Of a stretch of 64,000 nucleotides of DNA, positions 24,471 to 33,565 are shown piece by piece. This DNA comes from Brevibacillus migulae (GTDB lineage Bacteria > Bacillota > Bacilli > Brevibacillales > Brevibacillaceae), in NCBI RefSeq assembly GCF_004521915.1, contig NZ_SDKD01000002.1, positions 124,862 through 188,861 of the forward strand. Reading direction: 5' to 3'. The notes under the pieces were generated by a model. The model was not told the DNA's origin. It did not search any database and was given only the letters and a program-made list of their open reading frames with translations. Each line of letters opens with the position of its first letter. Positions within the stretch are counted from its first letter, which is position 1. Position numbers and translations under genes: made by a program.

Positions 24471-24950
24471 ATGGAAACATTGATGGAAGAGTACCGTCGT
24501 GGATACGAAATGCTGCGGGCAGCTATCGAGGGGTTGACGGAAGAGGAGCTTCGTTTCAAGCCTGCTCCGGACAAATGGAGCATCCATCAGATACTTATCC
24601 ATGTCACAGATTCCGAGATCTTGTCGACGCACCGGATGAGAAAAGTCCTGGCGGAGGAAGAGGCGCAACTGTATTCGTTTGACCAGGACGCATGGGTGAA
24701 CGGCGTGGGATATGATCAGTTGGATCGCGAACAGCATCTCCTCCTCTTCCAAATGCTGCGCAGCAGTATGCTGCCCATTTTGAACAATTTGACAGTGCAA
24801 CAAGGCGAGCGAGTAGGGGTGTATCCCGATGGAGCGCGGTTCACCTTCAAAGAGTTGCTGGAATATCGCGTCCAGCATGTGCGCGTTCACCTTGCCCAGA
24901 TTGAGCGGGTGAGAGAGGCGTATCGGCAGAGCCGGGCTGAAAAGATTTAG
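24471..24950 (+). CDS. DinB-family four-helix protein
   Basis: About 159 residues. ATG 24471 follows GAGGGGG; the longer frame has no ribosome binding site. It has the DinB/YfiT-like metal-binding histidines: His in WSIHQILIHVTDSE and two in the C-terminal HVRVHLAQIERVR. In such proteins the third His sits in this last helix. Members are thiol-S-transferases (bacillithiol- or mycothiol-dependent) or uncharacterised. No neighbour suggests a substrate. Confidence 0.88.
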   Translation: METLMEEYRRGYEMLRAAIEGLTEEELRFKPAPDKWSIHQILIHVTDSEILSTHRMRKVLAEEEAQLYSFDQDAWVNGVGYDQLDREQHLLLFQMLRSSMLPILNNLTVQQGERVGVYPDGARFTFKELLEYRVQHVRVHLAQIERVREAYRQSRAEKI

Positions 24951-24985
24951 TAGCAAGCTAACGTGAATCGATCGCTCAATAAGCC

Positions 24986-25031
24986 AAGCCAGTCAATCAC
25001 TGTATATTGTGCATTGACTGGCTTATTGTTT
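24986..25031 (+). terminator. terminator downstream of the DinB-family gene
   Basis: AAGCCAGTCAAT (24986-24997) pairs perfectly with ATTGACTGGCTT (25013-25024) followed by ATTGTTTT. Confidence 0.8.
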
Positions 25032-25111
25032 TAAGTATGGAAATAGCGGCAATCAACAATGACAGTCTATCCGTGTGCAGGAGTGTGCATAGGGGATCCC
25101 CCCCCCACATT

Positions 25112-25984
25112 TTAGGCGAGATGCTTACGATAGCCTTCCAAAAAGTAGCTTATCACCGCAAGATCATCCCTGCTCAGCTCGCGATTGAGCCTCTGCGACA
25201 TTTCCGCTGTGACGGCTTCCCGCCCGCCTTGATGGTCAAGCACTGCTTGGGCCATCCACCGCATTTCATTTAGGTCGTGTGCAAACTGCTCCTGCGTCTG
25301 TGGAAACAAGTGCGATTCGATATACGTCGCCGCACCGAAGGATTCTACCTGCTCCAGCAACGCGAGAAAATGCTCGGGTACATAATATCGCTCAGGGGCG
25401 TAAATGGCAGGTCCGAGCGCATCACCTAGAAAGAGCACCTTCTCTTCCTTGACAAAGAGCACGGCTGAGTCTTGGGCGTGATCTCCGCCGACATGCTGCA
25501 AGAGGCAAGTGATTCCTCCGAGATCAATCTCGGCCTGACTGTCAAAGGTGAGCTGCGGCAGGACCGGTTCGATAGCATGGCGCAATTCCCCAGGAAACTC
25601 CTTTTTGATCATATCCGCACAAAAGGCAATCTCGGTGCCCGAAGCCACACGCTGATCGAGCGCTGCGTCCGACCAGTCTAGTCCGATGAGTTTTTGCAGC
25701 TCCCGCTTGGTCTCCCGATGGGCAATCGTCGGAAGATTCCATTCCTTCATGCCGAAGATATGGTCCCAATGCCAGTGCGTGATGAACAAATATTCCATCT
25801 TCGGCAGGCCGAATCCGGAAAGCTGCTCCAGAAACGAGCGGGCATGGGCGGGTGAGTTGCCTGCGTCGACAATCACTGTCCTCTCGGATCCGGAAATGGC
25901 CGCCAAGATCGGGCGGTCGGTGTCATGATCGGCAGGCAGGTACAAAATATGATCCGTCAGCCGTTTTACGGTTTTCTTGTCCAT
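25112..25984 (-). CDS. metallo-beta-lactamase-fold hydrolase
   Basis: A 290-residue protein after ATGGAGG. The motif THWHWDH (HxHxDH) near residue 70 and the later HVGGDHAQDS and FLGDALGP supply the binuclear metal site; a third His occurs in ESHLFP. The sequence fits glyoxalase II/quorum-quenching-like MBL proteins without a specialised domain. Nine consecutive C residues around 25094 lie downstream. Function is not resolved further. Confidence 0.92.
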   Translation of the reverse strand: MDKKTVKRLTDHILYLPADHDTDRPILAAISGSERTVIVDAGNSPAHARSFLEQLSGFGLPKMEYLFITHWHWDHIFGMKEWNLPTIAHRETKRELQKLIGLDWSDAALDQRVASGTEIAFCADMIKKEFPGELRHAIEPVLPQLTFDSQAEIDLGGITCLLQHVGGDHAQDSAVLFVKEEKVLFLGDALGPAIYAPERYYVPEHFLALLEQVESFGAATYIESHLFPQTQEQFAHDLNEMRWMAQAVLDHQGGREAVTAEMSQRLNRELSRDDLAVISYFLEGYRKHLA

Positions 25985-26068
25985 GTAAATCCTCCATAAT
26001 AGGTGAAGAATGGTAGGAACAGCATAACATACCTGTTATCGAGATGAATAGAGAGGTTGAGCATAAGG

Positions 26069-26425
26069 ATGACAACGGCGAAACAAAATATTGTCCAATA
26101 TTACGTAGTAAATGAGCAATTGGGCATGTCGCCTGGAAAGATCGCGGCCCAAGCTGCCCACGCGGCAACGATGATGATGGTGCACTATTTGTTAAATGAC
26201 ACGAAGCATCGGGAGGCGTTTGAAGCCTGGTTTGCACAAGGACAGACCAAAATCGTGCTGCGCGCCCCGGAGGAGGTCCTGCAAAAGCTGGGGGAGGAAG
26301 GGTTTGTCTCCATCCGGGATGCCGGCCATACCGAGATTCCGGCAGGCTCCTTGACGGTGGTGGTGCTGCCGCCCATGGAGAAGGAAGCAGCGCGGCGGTA
26401 TGTGGGCGGGCTGAAATTGTACTAG
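26069..26425 (+). CDS. peptidyl-tRNA hydrolase, PTH2 (archaeal-type) family
   Basis: A 118-residue protein that would release peptides from peptidyl-tRNA. It has the PTH2 hallmark GKIAAQAAHAATM and the C-terminal DAGHTEIPAGSLTVVVLPP block with conserved Asp, His and Thr. PTH2 is typical of archaea and eukaryotes but occurs sporadically in Bacillota, beside the usual bacterial Pth. The start is uncertain: ATG 26069 or TTG 26057, with GAGAGG ending at 26056 closer to fitting 26069. Divergent from the MBL gene. Confidence 0.9.
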   Translation: MTTAKQNIVQYYVVNEQLGMSPGKIAAQAAHAATMMMVHYLLNDTKHREAFEAWFAQGQTKIVLRAPEEVLQKLGEEGFVSIRDAGHTEIPAGSLTVVVLPPMEKEAARRYVGGLKLY

Positions 26426-26522
26426 CAAAGTATCATTCTCTCCCTCTTGCACCGTAGAATGATGTATAATGAATAGTATCGGGCTGCTCAGCCTGTATCT
26501 AGTGTGAGAGGGGAGATGACAA

Positions 26523-27209
26523 TTGCAGCATGTCACCCGAAAAATCGCTGAGCATGTGTGGGCAATCTTGACGTATGAAGAAGCATGGAAAAGCTTCATC
26601 AATAATTACGTGATTGCCAGGGGCGACCATTTTCTCCTCATCGACACCAACCTTCGCAAACACCGTGAGTACTTCGTGCGCTCATTAAAGGAAATTGGTG
26701 CGACGGAAGCGCGCATCGAGCACATTTATTTCACTCACCGACACGCTGACCACATCGGCAATGCCGAGCTGTTTCCCTCCCGCAATAATTGGATTCATCT
26801 GGAAGACTTCTTCGAATTAGACGACTTCTCGCAAACGCTTTTCGGTCACACCTTCACAGGGAAAGCCGGAGAGGTTTCCAAACTCCTGTTCAAGCAGCTG
26901 CCCTCACACACAGCAGGTTCAGTTGCGTTTTTTGACCCCCAGAGTAAAATCTGCTTTTTAGGCGATCATCTATGCTTTTTTGCCGCACCCATCGGAGGGG
27001 TGGTCGGATACGAAGAAGACAGGCGGTTGTCTTATCTGGAATTTGTGCGTAAGTGGAAAGACCAAGAACCGCAAAAAGTAGCCGCTTTTCGCGAAGGGTT
27101 GGAATTGATACGAGAATGGCCGATCGAGATGCTGGCGACTGGACATGGACCGATTTTGCAGGGTGAGATCGATCCGTTTCTCCAGCAAGTCATACAGGAA
27201 TTGACGTAG
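26523..27209 (+). CDS. metallo-beta-lactamase-fold protein, second
   Basis: A 228-residue protein starting at TTG after GAGGGGAG. THRHADHIG is the HxHxDH motif and LPSHTAGS/FLGDHLCF provide the downstream His and Asp ligands; GHGP near the C-terminus contains the last His. It is not closely similar to the 25112 protein (different length and spacing). A TATAAT lies about 60 bp upstream without a well-placed -35. Confidence 0.9.
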   Translation: MQHVTRKIAEHVWAILTYEEAWKSFINNYVIARGDHFLLIDTNLRKHREYFVRSLKEIGATEARIEHIYFTHRHADHIGNAELFPSRNNWIHLEDFFELDDFSQTLFGHTFTGKAGEVSKLLFKQLPSHTAGSVAFFDPQSKICFLGDHLCFFAAPIGGVVGYEEDRRLSYLEFVRKWKDQEPQKVAAFREGLELIREWPIEMLATGHGPILQGEIDPFLQQVIQELT

Positions 27210-27326
27210 AAAAAGAAAACAAATTTTGCTTGGAGGTAGAAGCATTCGGATTTCCACCGATGTTTTTACCTTTTTTATGTAATTCTTCCATTAGAAAGTT
27301 GGTCTTCGCCAGTTTGGGGGAGCACG

Positions 27327-27352
27327 AAAAAAATCCCCTGCTGCGAGGGGAT
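27327..27352 (-). terminator. terminator of the TPR protein gene
   Basis: On the minus strand ATCCCCT, a 6-nt loop and AGGGGAT are followed by a run of seven T. Confidence 0.85.
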
Positions 27353-27378
27353 GGGGACTACTTGGTTTGCTTATGGTG

Positions 27379-28068
27379 TTAGCCTGCTTGTGTCGAGGAG
27401 TTCCGCCATTCCTCGAGGCGCTTTTCGATTTCAGCCTGATTCAGGTGCAGAGCAGTAGAAAAGCGAAGGTGCAGCAGTTTATTCATATGCCACACAGCCC
27501 GTTCAAAATTGCCTTTTGCTGCTTCGATTTCCGCCAGACAAAACAGGTGCAGCTCAGGTCTCGTCTTTTTCTTGGGCAATAGCTCGTATGCTTCCCAAGC
27601 ACTTCCCACATCGCCGAGCCGTGCCTGAGCACAAATGATCACGCCGAGCGCATTGGAAAGGCTGCGATCGCGCTCATAGACACGAAAGGCCACATCCAGC
27701 GCTTCCTCATATTTTCCCCGGTGCAAATAGATGATGGACAAGTTGTAAAACAGATAATGGACCATCGCTTGGTTGAAGAGAGAAGGCCTCTCCTTGCATG
27801 CGGTCAGTCCTTCTGCGATGAACTTTTCGGCCACTTCATAATTGCCAGACATGATTTCCGAAGTTGATTTGTCCAGCATGGCTACCGTGCGTGAGCTGTT
27901 TCGGCGAAATGAAGCTTCCAGCCAACGCTTGACCTTATCGGGGCGTCTGCGGAACAAGGAGCTGATATATTGGAAACGAAACGGCCAATGCAAACGGATA
28001 AATGCGACAAGCAGTACAGCCGCTACACCACTCAGGGTCGAGACGACATTCAACTCCAAGAATTCCAT
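27379..28068 (-). CDS. membrane-anchored TPR-repeat protein
   Basis: A 229-residue protein with a short N-terminal hydrophobic segment (residues 8-25) followed by a soluble helical domain of repeated 34-residue-like units, for example the helix pairs around NLSIIYLHRGKYEEALDVAF and LAEIEAAKGNFERAVWHMN. TPR domains mediate protein contacts. The orientation is probably cytoplasmic, given the Arg/Lys-rich segment RRRPDKVKRW after the helix. No neighbour indicates the partner. Confidence 0.8.
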   Translation of the reverse strand: MEFLELNVVSTLSGVAAVLLVAFIRLHWPFRFQYISSLFRRRPDKVKRWLEASFRRNSSRTVAMLDKSTSEIMSGNYEVAEKFIAEGLTACKERPSLFNQAMVHYLFYNLSIIYLHRGKYEEALDVAFRVYERDRSLSNALGVIICAQARLGDVGSAWEAYELLPKKKTRPELHLFCLAEIEAAKGNFERAVWHMNKLLHLRFSTALHLNQAEIEKRLEEWRNSSTQAG

Positions 28069-28153
28069 AGCGGGATAACTTCCTTTCTATAGCGAACAAG
28101 TAGTCCTATCTTAGCACGTTTTTTGGCATGCGAACAGAGACTTCGGAGTGAAA

Positions 28154-28178
28154 ACGCTCCGCCATTCCGGCAGAGCGT
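28154..28178 (-). terminator. terminator of the beta-propeller gene
   Basis: On the minus strand ACGCTC and GAGCGT enclose an inner GCC/GGC hairpin and are followed by TTTTC. Confidence 0.65.
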
Positions 28179-28204
28179 TGTCCTTTTGGAGGATCTCAGT
28201 TTGT

Positions 28205-30151
28205 TCACTTTGCTGGGAGGCGAACGGTGTTGATCTCGTTCAGCTTTTGGAAATCATGAGCCTTGATCTTTTCTTCGGAGATGGTATACAGCGTATCTTT
28301 GATATACAGGATTCGACTCACATTTTTCTTGCTTTCATACCAAGCGTCGCCGGCTTTGACCGCGTCAGCATCGTCCAAGTGGGTGATGCGTTTGCGCAGG
28401 GTGAAGCCTTTGTTCAGATCCAGTTGGTAGATGTACGCACCTTGGAAAGTGAATTGGCCGTACTCCATGATGTCTGCGTTGTTTTTGTCAGCCCGTTCCA
28501 TCAGATTGACAGGGAAGGCGAGCAGATTCTTTTCCTTGGAAAAGAGCAAGGCTTTGTGGTTGCGCAGCAGTTCGGAGTCTGTTCCGCGGTCGCCGATGAT
28601 TTCCACAAATTTTTCTTTTGGATGGGCAACGTCGGTAATATCAAAGAGCGCAACCTTCAGCCCTTGATAGAAGGCCATATCCTTGGTTTCCTCTGTATCC
28701 TTGCCAAAGCCGATGATGTGATTCTCATCGTACGGGTGGAGATAATCACTGTATCCCGGAATCTTCAGCTTGCCCAGAATGGTAGGCGCGGCAGGGTCTT
28801 TCAGATCGATGACAAACAGCGGGTCCACCTTCCTGAAGGTGACCATGTAGGCGCGATCGCCCATGAAGCGTGCCGAGTAGATCTTTTCCCCCGGTGCGAT
28901 GCCTTCCAGCTTTCCGACTGCTTGCATGTGTTGATCCAACACATAGAGATTGTTTTTCGAAGTATGCTCATCATTGCGCCACATATCTCCAGAGGTGGTC
29001 GCGATACGCAGATAGCCGTTATGCTCATCCATAGAAAATTGATTCAGGGTTGTTCCTGGAACCTGACCGCTTCGCTCATAGGAGAGATGCCCGTTTTTCA
29101 AACTGAATTTGTAAATGGACGTATCCTGTTTGACCGGCGTGTCTGTCGGGATCATCCGTTTGATCAGGCCAGGAGCTGGTGGATTTTTAGTAACGGCCAC
29201 GTACAGATTTTCACTGGAGGCGTATACGTTTTCTCCGGAGCCGAGATAAGGGGCCACGTCCATTTTTTGCTGCGGCTTATCCAGATTGAGTCCGGCGACG
29301 ATCAAGTAATTGGGTTCCACTTGATCCGGGAAATAGTGAATCTGGTTGTAAGGGACGGGCATGTACGTTTTGTCCGCCAGGGAATCCCGATACAACGGAG
29401 GCAGAAGCTCCGATTTTGCTTCCATGATGCCGTACAGGTCCAAGCCGCGATTGCTGACCAGGTAAAGGGACGAGCCGATCTTTCGAGAGGTCAGATAATT
29501 GCCTTCGATCTCGACTTCGCGCACCTGCTCCAGGCTGGAGGGGTTGCTGATGTCATAGATGAACGCCTTCGTAGTGCCCGCGATACGGTGGCCGATCTCT
29601 GCCGAATCATAGTAAAGCTGGGCCGGATTGTGCGTCCCGATCACGACCAGATGCCGATCGTCGACGTACAGCTCGGAAGGGAAAAAGCGCTGATTGCGAT
29701 AGTCCAACCGTTTGATCACCTTCATTTGATTGGCTGGCATCGCTTGGGTGATGACCAGAGCTTCCTCGGTCGCTTGGTAGATGTAGCTGCCATCCGTTTT
29801 CACCACATCCGCCTCGTCTACCCCGGCTACCTGGATGTTCGTCGTGGAATAATCGGCTTGCCCGGACACTTGCTTGGCTTGGGAGGAAGCGGGGGCAGCA
29901 GCCATTTCCGCCACCGCAGCAGGGGCTTCTATTATACCTTTACGGTAGCCGTAACGATACTCCCGATTCTCCATCTCGTCCTTCAACAGTTCCTTCAATT
30001 TGCTGTAGGAACCGACTACAGGGAGTTCATCAGCAGAAGCTGCACGCACTTCCTTATCCGGAAACCACGTAGGAGCGGCCATCAGCAGCAGGGGAGTCAA
30101 AACTGCCATGCCTGTGCAAGCCAGCAGCAGCTTTTTCATATGTTTTTTCAT
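28205..30151 (-). CDS. secreted beta-propeller domain protein
   Basis: A 648-residue protein with an N-terminal signal peptide (MKKHMKKLLLACTGMAVL, cleavage probably near residues 38-40 at VRA-ASA). The mature part has repeated beta-propeller blades of the beta_propel family: an initial NIQVAGVDEADVVKTDGSYIY block that is a hallmark of these proteins, then RLDYRNQ, LYVDDRHLVVIGTH, IYDISNPSSLEQVR, LFVIDLKDPAAPTILGKL and ALFDITDVAHPKEKF. Such proteins are exported or surface-located with unknown function. It is monocistronic; GAGGTTCC-type bases precede the ATG. Confidence 0.9.
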   Translation of the reverse strand: MKKHMKKLLLACTGMAVLTPLLLMAAPTWFPDKEVRAASADELPVVGSYSKLKELLKDEMENREYRYGYRKGIIEAPAAVAEMAAAPASSQAKQVSGQADYSTTNIQVAGVDEADVVKTDGSYIYQATEEALVITQAMPANQMKVIKRLDYRNQRFFPSELYVDDRHLVVIGTHNPAQLYYDSAEIGHRIAGTTKAFIYDISNPSSLEQVREVEIEGNYLTSRKIGSSLYLVSNRGLDLYGIMEAKSELLPPLYRDSLADKTYMPVPYNQIHYFPDQVEPNYLIVAGLNLDKPQQKMDVAPYLGSGENVYASSENLYVAVTKNPPAPGLIKRMIPTDTPVKQDTSIYKFSLKNGHLSYERSGQVPGTTLNQFSMDEHNGYLRIATTSGDMWRNDEHTSKNNLYVLDQHMQAVGKLEGIAPGEKIYSARFMGDRAYMVTFRKVDPLFVIDLKDPAAPTILGKLKIPGYSDYLHPYDENHIIGFGKDTEETKDMAFYQGLKVALFDITDVAHPKEKFVEIIGDRGTDSELLRNHKALLFSKEKNLLAFPVNLMERADKNNADIMEYGQFTFQGAYIYQLDLNKGFTLRKRITHLDDADAVKAGDAWYESKKNVSRILYIKDTLYTISEEKIKAHDFQKLNEINTVRLPAK

Positions 30152-30249
30152 CAGGGGGAACCTCCTTTCTGCTTGTTGGACGGATCATCCAGCGGAACGT
30201 TTCAAACACTTCGCCATAAGGAAGATTCATACTCATTAAAAAACTTCTA

Positions 30250-30258
30250 TGATATAAT
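30250..30258 (+). promoter_or_regulatory. extended -10 promoter of fumA
   Basis: TGATATAAT (TGn plus TATAAT at 30253-30258) lies 52 bp upstream of the fumarase start. The -35 region is weak. Confidence 0.55.
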
Positions 30259-30309
30259 GGATAACGTTTGTAAGAGCTGCTAGTATTTCCACGCAAAGGA
30301 GCGACATAG

Positions 30310-31836
30310 ATGAACAAGTTTTATGAAAGCATGCTTGCCCTGATTACCGAAACATCCACCTATCTTCCGCCTGATGTGCGCAAAGCGATCAATGAGGCGA
30401 AGAAAAAAGAGGACATGGGAACACGCTCGGCGATTTCCTTGTCAACCATCGCGCAAAATATCAAAATGGCGGAAGAAAACGTATCACCGATCTGTCAGGA
30501 TACCGGGATGCCAACATTTGAGATCAAAACTCCTGTGGGTGCGAACCAGATCGAAATGAAAAAGGCGATCCTCGAAGCGGTCGCGGAGGCCACCAAGCTG
30601 GGGAAATTGCGTTCCAATTCCGTAGATTCGCTGACTGGTGCCAATTCGGGGAATAACCTCGGACCTGGTACGCCTGTGATTCATTTCGAGCAATGGGAAA
30701 AAGACACGGTTGAAGTGAAGCTGATCCTGAAGGGCGGCGGCTGTGAGAACAAAAATATCCAATATTCGCTGCCGGCTGAGCTGGAAGGCTTGGGCAAAGC
30801 GGGACGCGATCTGGACGGTATTCGCAAATGCATCCTCCACGCTGTGTATCAGGCACAGGGCCAAGGCTGCAGCGCCGGCTTTATCGGCGTAGGCATCGGC
30901 GGAGACCGGACATCCGGATATGCATTGGCCAAACATCAGCTGTTCCGCAAAGTGGATGATGTGAACCCAATCCCAGAGCTGCGCGAGCTGGAAGAGTATA
31001 TCATGGAAACAGCGAATACGCTGGGGATCGGTACAATGGGCTTCGGCGGCAATACGACCCTGCTTGGCTGTAAAATCGGTGTGGAAAACCGCCTGCCGGC
31101 GAGCTTCTTCGTATCCGTTGCGTATAACTGCTGGGCATTCCGCCGCCAAGGTGTAGAGATCGATCCGCAAACGGGAGAAATTCTCTCTTACCTCTATAAA
31201 GACGAGATTGTTGAAATGGATCAAACGCCAGCTGCAGAGCAGACAACCGAGCGTCGCGAGGTAGTGCTGGAAGCACCGATTACGGAGGAGCAAATCCGCA
31301 GCCTGAAGGTGGGCGATGTGGTGATCATCAACGGCCTGATGCATACTGGTCGCGATGCGCTGCATAAATACCTGATGGACAACGACTGCCCAATCGATTT
31401 GAACGGCGGCGTCATCTATCACTGCGGTCCGGTCATGCTGAAGGATGAGCAGGGCGAATGGCATGTGAAAGCAGCGGGACCTACTACCAGCATTCGCGAG
31501 GAGCCTTACCAAGGAGAAATCCTGAAAAAGTTTGGCCTGCGCGCTGTCATCGGAAAAGGCGGCATGGGTGCGAAAACGCTGAAAGCCCTGCAGGAGCATG
31601 GAGCTGTTTACCTGAATGCGATCGGCGGCGCGGCGCAATATTACGCGGAGTGCATCGAAAAAGTAGAAGGCGTGGATTTCATGGAATTCGGGATTCCGGA
31701 AGCCATGTGGCATCTGCGCGTAAAAGGCTTCGCTGCGATCGTCACGATGGACGCTCATGGCAACAGCTTGCATGCAGACGTAGAGAAGAGTTCGATGGAA
31801 AAACTCGCCAAATTGGCAGAGCCAGTTTTTAAATAA
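30310..31836 (+). CDS. fumA: class I (iron-sulphur) fumarate hydratase
   Basis: A 508-residue fusion of the alpha (residues 1-290) and beta (about 320-500) parts of class I fumarase, which interconverts fumarate and malate in the TCA cycle. Cluster Cys candidates are in SPICQDTGMP, KGGGCENKN and LLGCKIG. The beta half has the conserved INGLMHTGRDALHK and AAGPTTSIREEPYQ, which bind substrate. The oxygen-sensitive type I enzyme is unlike the FumC of B. subtilis. Start ATG after AAAGGAGCG. Confidence 0.95.
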   Translation: MNKFYESMLALITETSTYLPPDVRKAINEAKKKEDMGTRSAISLSTIAQNIKMAEENVSPICQDTGMPTFEIKTPVGANQIEMKKAILEAVAEATKLGKLRSNSVDSLTGANSGNNLGPGTPVIHFEQWEKDTVEVKLILKGGGCENKNIQYSLPAELEGLGKAGRDLDGIRKCILHAVYQAQGQGCSAGFIGVGIGGDRTSGYALAKHQLFRKVDDVNPIPELRELEEYIMETANTLGIGTMGFGGNTTLLGCKIGVENRLPASFFVSVAYNCWAFRRQGVEIDPQTGEILSYLYKDEIVEMDQTPAAEQTTERREVVLEAPITEEQIRSLKVGDVVIINGLMHTGRDALHKYLMDNDCPIDLNGGVIYHCGPVMLKDEQGEWHVKAAGPTTSIREEPYQGEILKKFGLRAVIGKGGMGAKTLKALQEHGAVYLNAIGGAAQYYAECIEKVEGVDFMEFGIPEAMWHLRVKGFAAIVTMDAHGNSLHADVEKSSMEKLAKLAEPVFK

Positions 31837-31852
31837 GAAGTGGTGCAAGAAA

Positions 31853-31890
31853 AAGGCTGACCGTCATGGTTGGCCTTTTTTTTTTATGGA
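31853..31890 (+). terminator. terminator of fumA
   Basis: AAGGC and GCCTT flank ACC/GGT around a short loop, followed by about ten T. Confidence 0.85.
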
Positions 31891-31998
31891 GTGGGTGGAT
31901 GACCATTATCTGGGAAAATGGGTATCGGTTTATTTCCTCTTTGTCATGCCGGGCATAGGTTAGTATCGTGAGTCCATAAAAAAGGGAGTGTGTAGATC

Positions 31999-32298
31999 AT
32001 GAATTATCGCGTGCAGCCCGGTGACACCCTGAATGCAATCGCTGCTCGGTTCGGTGTGACTGTAGAGGAACTCATCCGTGTGAATAACCTGCAATTTCCT
32101 TTTCAACTGTTTATTGGGCAAAACCTCTTCATTCCGACCCAGCGCCCGCCTCGTCCGCCAGTACCTCCAGTACCAGGGCGTCCAGGCAATGTAGAACGCC
32201 GCCTTAACCGTTTGGAACAGGAAGTCAATCAACTCCAACGGCAAGTACGCGAGCTCGACAGACGTGTGGATCGTTTGGAGCAGCGCCGTCCTCGTTAA
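31999..32298 (+). CDS. LysM-Pro-rich linker-coiled-coil protein
   Basis: A 99-residue protein. Residues 2-46 form one LysM domain (YRVQPGDTLNAIAARFGVT ... LFIGQNLFIP), a peptidoglycan- or chitin-type sugar binder. Residues 48-62 are a proline linker (RPPRPPVPPVPGRPG). Residues 63-99 form a heptad coiled coil of ERRLNRLEQEV and RRVDRLEQRR type. There is no signal peptide, so it may be packaged in the spore or work in the mother cell, like SafA-type spore LysM proteins. The role is inferred. Ribosome binding site AAGGGAG. Confidence 0.87.
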   Translation: MNYRVQPGDTLNAIAARFGVTVEELIRVNNLQFPFQLFIGQNLFIPTQRPPRPPVPPVPGRPGNVERRLNRLEQEVNQLQRQVRELDRRVDRLEQRRPR

Positions 32299-32316
32299 TG
32301 ATCGTTATGGTTACCC

Positions 32317-32356
32317 AAGGGGAGCAGGGGATATCCTGGCTTCCCTTTAATTTTTG
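32317..32356 (+). terminator. terminator of the LysM gene
   Basis: AAGGGG/CCCTT with an inner CAGG/CCTG stem and a TTAATTTTT tail. Confidence 0.65.
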
Positions 32357-32437
32357 CTTGAACTCCGTAGGGACGAGAGATACGATAGTATCAACAAAGA
32401 ATGGTGCGAACCTTAAAAAGATAGAGGGGGTAGGGGT

Positions 32438-33241
32438 ATGAAAGACAAATGGAATATAGCCCTATTGCAATTTGATCTAGCCTTTGGCCAACCTGAGCAA
32501 AACCGGGCCAAAGTAAAAGAGCTCGTACAGCAGTTGAAGAGCTCGGACAAACAACCAGATGTCATTCTCCTCCCGGAATTGTGGGACACCGCTTATGATC
32601 TCACTCGACTGGACGACATAGCTGACGAGCACGGGGAACAGGCAAAAGCAGTATTGCGCGAAGCTGCTCTTTCTTTAAACAGCTATGTCGTAGGAGGCTC
32701 GATCGCAGAAAGAATAGATGGACAGGTCTACAATACGACCTATGTCTTTGACCGCCAGGGTGAGTTGGCTGGCCGTTATTCGAAAGCCCATCTGTTTCGC
32801 TTGATGGATGAAGAAAAATACTTGGCAGCAGGGGATCAGCCTGGTTTGTATACACTGGATGGACAGCCGACTGGTTCCGTCATCTGCTACGATATCCGTT
32901 TCCCGGAATGGATCCGCACGTATGCGCTGCATGGGGTGAAGCTGCTCTTTGTATGTGCCCAATGGCCGCATCCACGGCTGAATCACTGGCGCCAACTATT
33001 GATCGCACGGGCGATTGAGAACCAGATGTATGTCGTGGCATGCAATCGCGTTGGTGACGGGGGATCAAGCACGTTCTGCGGCCACTCCATGGTGATCAAC
33101 CCGTGGGGCGAGATTGTGGCCGAGGGCATGCAGCAGGAAGAAATCGTCACGGCAGAGATTGACTTCGCGCTCGTGGACGAGGTCCGCAGCCGCATCCCGA
33201 TATTTACTGATCGTCGGCCTTCCCTTTATCGGATGGAATAA
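32438..33241 (+). CDS. carbon-nitrogen hydrolase (nitrilase superfamily amidase)
   Basis: A 267-residue enzyme with the Glu47 (LPELWD), Lys116 (YSKAHLF) and Cys150 (VICYDIRFPE) catalytic triad of the nitrilase superfamily. The C-terminal part has ARAIENQMYVVACNRVGDGG and the typical GHSMVINPWGE. The family hydrolyses amides; omega-amidase/Nit2-like or MtnU-like enzymes (2-oxoglutaramate, ketoglutaramate) are closest in character, but no mtn genes are near. GAGGGGG upstream is the ribosome binding site. A single-gene unit. Confidence 0.93.
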   Translation: MKDKWNIALLQFDLAFGQPEQNRAKVKELVQQLKSSDKQPDVILLPELWDTAYDLTRLDDIADEHGEQAKAVLREAALSLNSYVVGGSIAERIDGQVYNTTYVFDRQGELAGRYSKAHLFRLMDEEKYLAAGDQPGLYTLDGQPTGSVICYDIRFPEWIRTYALHGVKLLFVCAQWPHPRLNHWRQLLIARAIENQMYVVACNRVGDGGSSTFCGHSMVINPWGEIVAEGMQQEEIVTAEIDFALVDEVRSRIPIFTDRRPSLYRME

Positions 33242-33334
33242 TTTTTGGGCTCCTGATGTGAATCAATCATTTCCCCACTCCGCTCCCTTTGGCATAGGGT
33301 GTTACTAGCAGCGGAAATGGAGGAGGTGGAAGCG

Positions 33335-33523
33335 ATGTTGCGTTTAAATGGAAAGGCCGTTCGCCACCATTTTGATGGAGTCCATGGGAAGGTAGTCCAA
33401 ATGCGTGAACTGATCGATGTTCTCGATAACATGTTTGACTCCTTTTATAAAGTAAATAAGATCAGCAAAAGCATGCTTGGCCAAGTCAAGCAGGAGCGAA
33501 AAGATCTTGACCGTTTTTCATAA
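33335..33523 (+). CDS. small protein of unknown function
   Basis: A 62-residue protein. ATG 33335 is preferred since GGAGGAGG lies 7-8 nt upstream; the longer frame begins within the spacer. The product is helical, with MRELIDVLDNMFDSFYKV and a Lys/Arg-rich end. No domain recognised. It lies 94 bp after the amidase and ends at a strong terminator. Confidence 0.7.
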   Translation: MLRLNGKAVRHHFDGVHGKVVQMRELIDVLDNMFDSFYKVNKISKSMLGQVKQERKDLDRFS

Positions 33524-33536
33524 ATGCCTGATGCAA

Positions 33537-33565
33537 AACCACGAAGAATACTTCGTGGTTTTTTT
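33537..33565 (+). terminator. terminator of the small unknown gene
   Basis: AACCACGAAG and CTTCGTGGTT form a perfect 10-bp stem with an AATA loop, followed by TTTTTTT. Confidence 0.9.

Noticed and set aside
25090..25105. Run of nine C residues
   Set aside because: Isolated homopolymer in a non-coding spacer, possibly a sequencing artefact; no function suggested.
28148..30283. 711-residue open frame on the plus strand
   Set aside because: It lies antisense to the well-supported signal-peptide/beta-propeller protein, has no ribosome binding site and its translation shows no domain character.
30484..31848. 454-residue minus-strand frame
   Set aside because: Antisense shadow of the class I fumarase gene.
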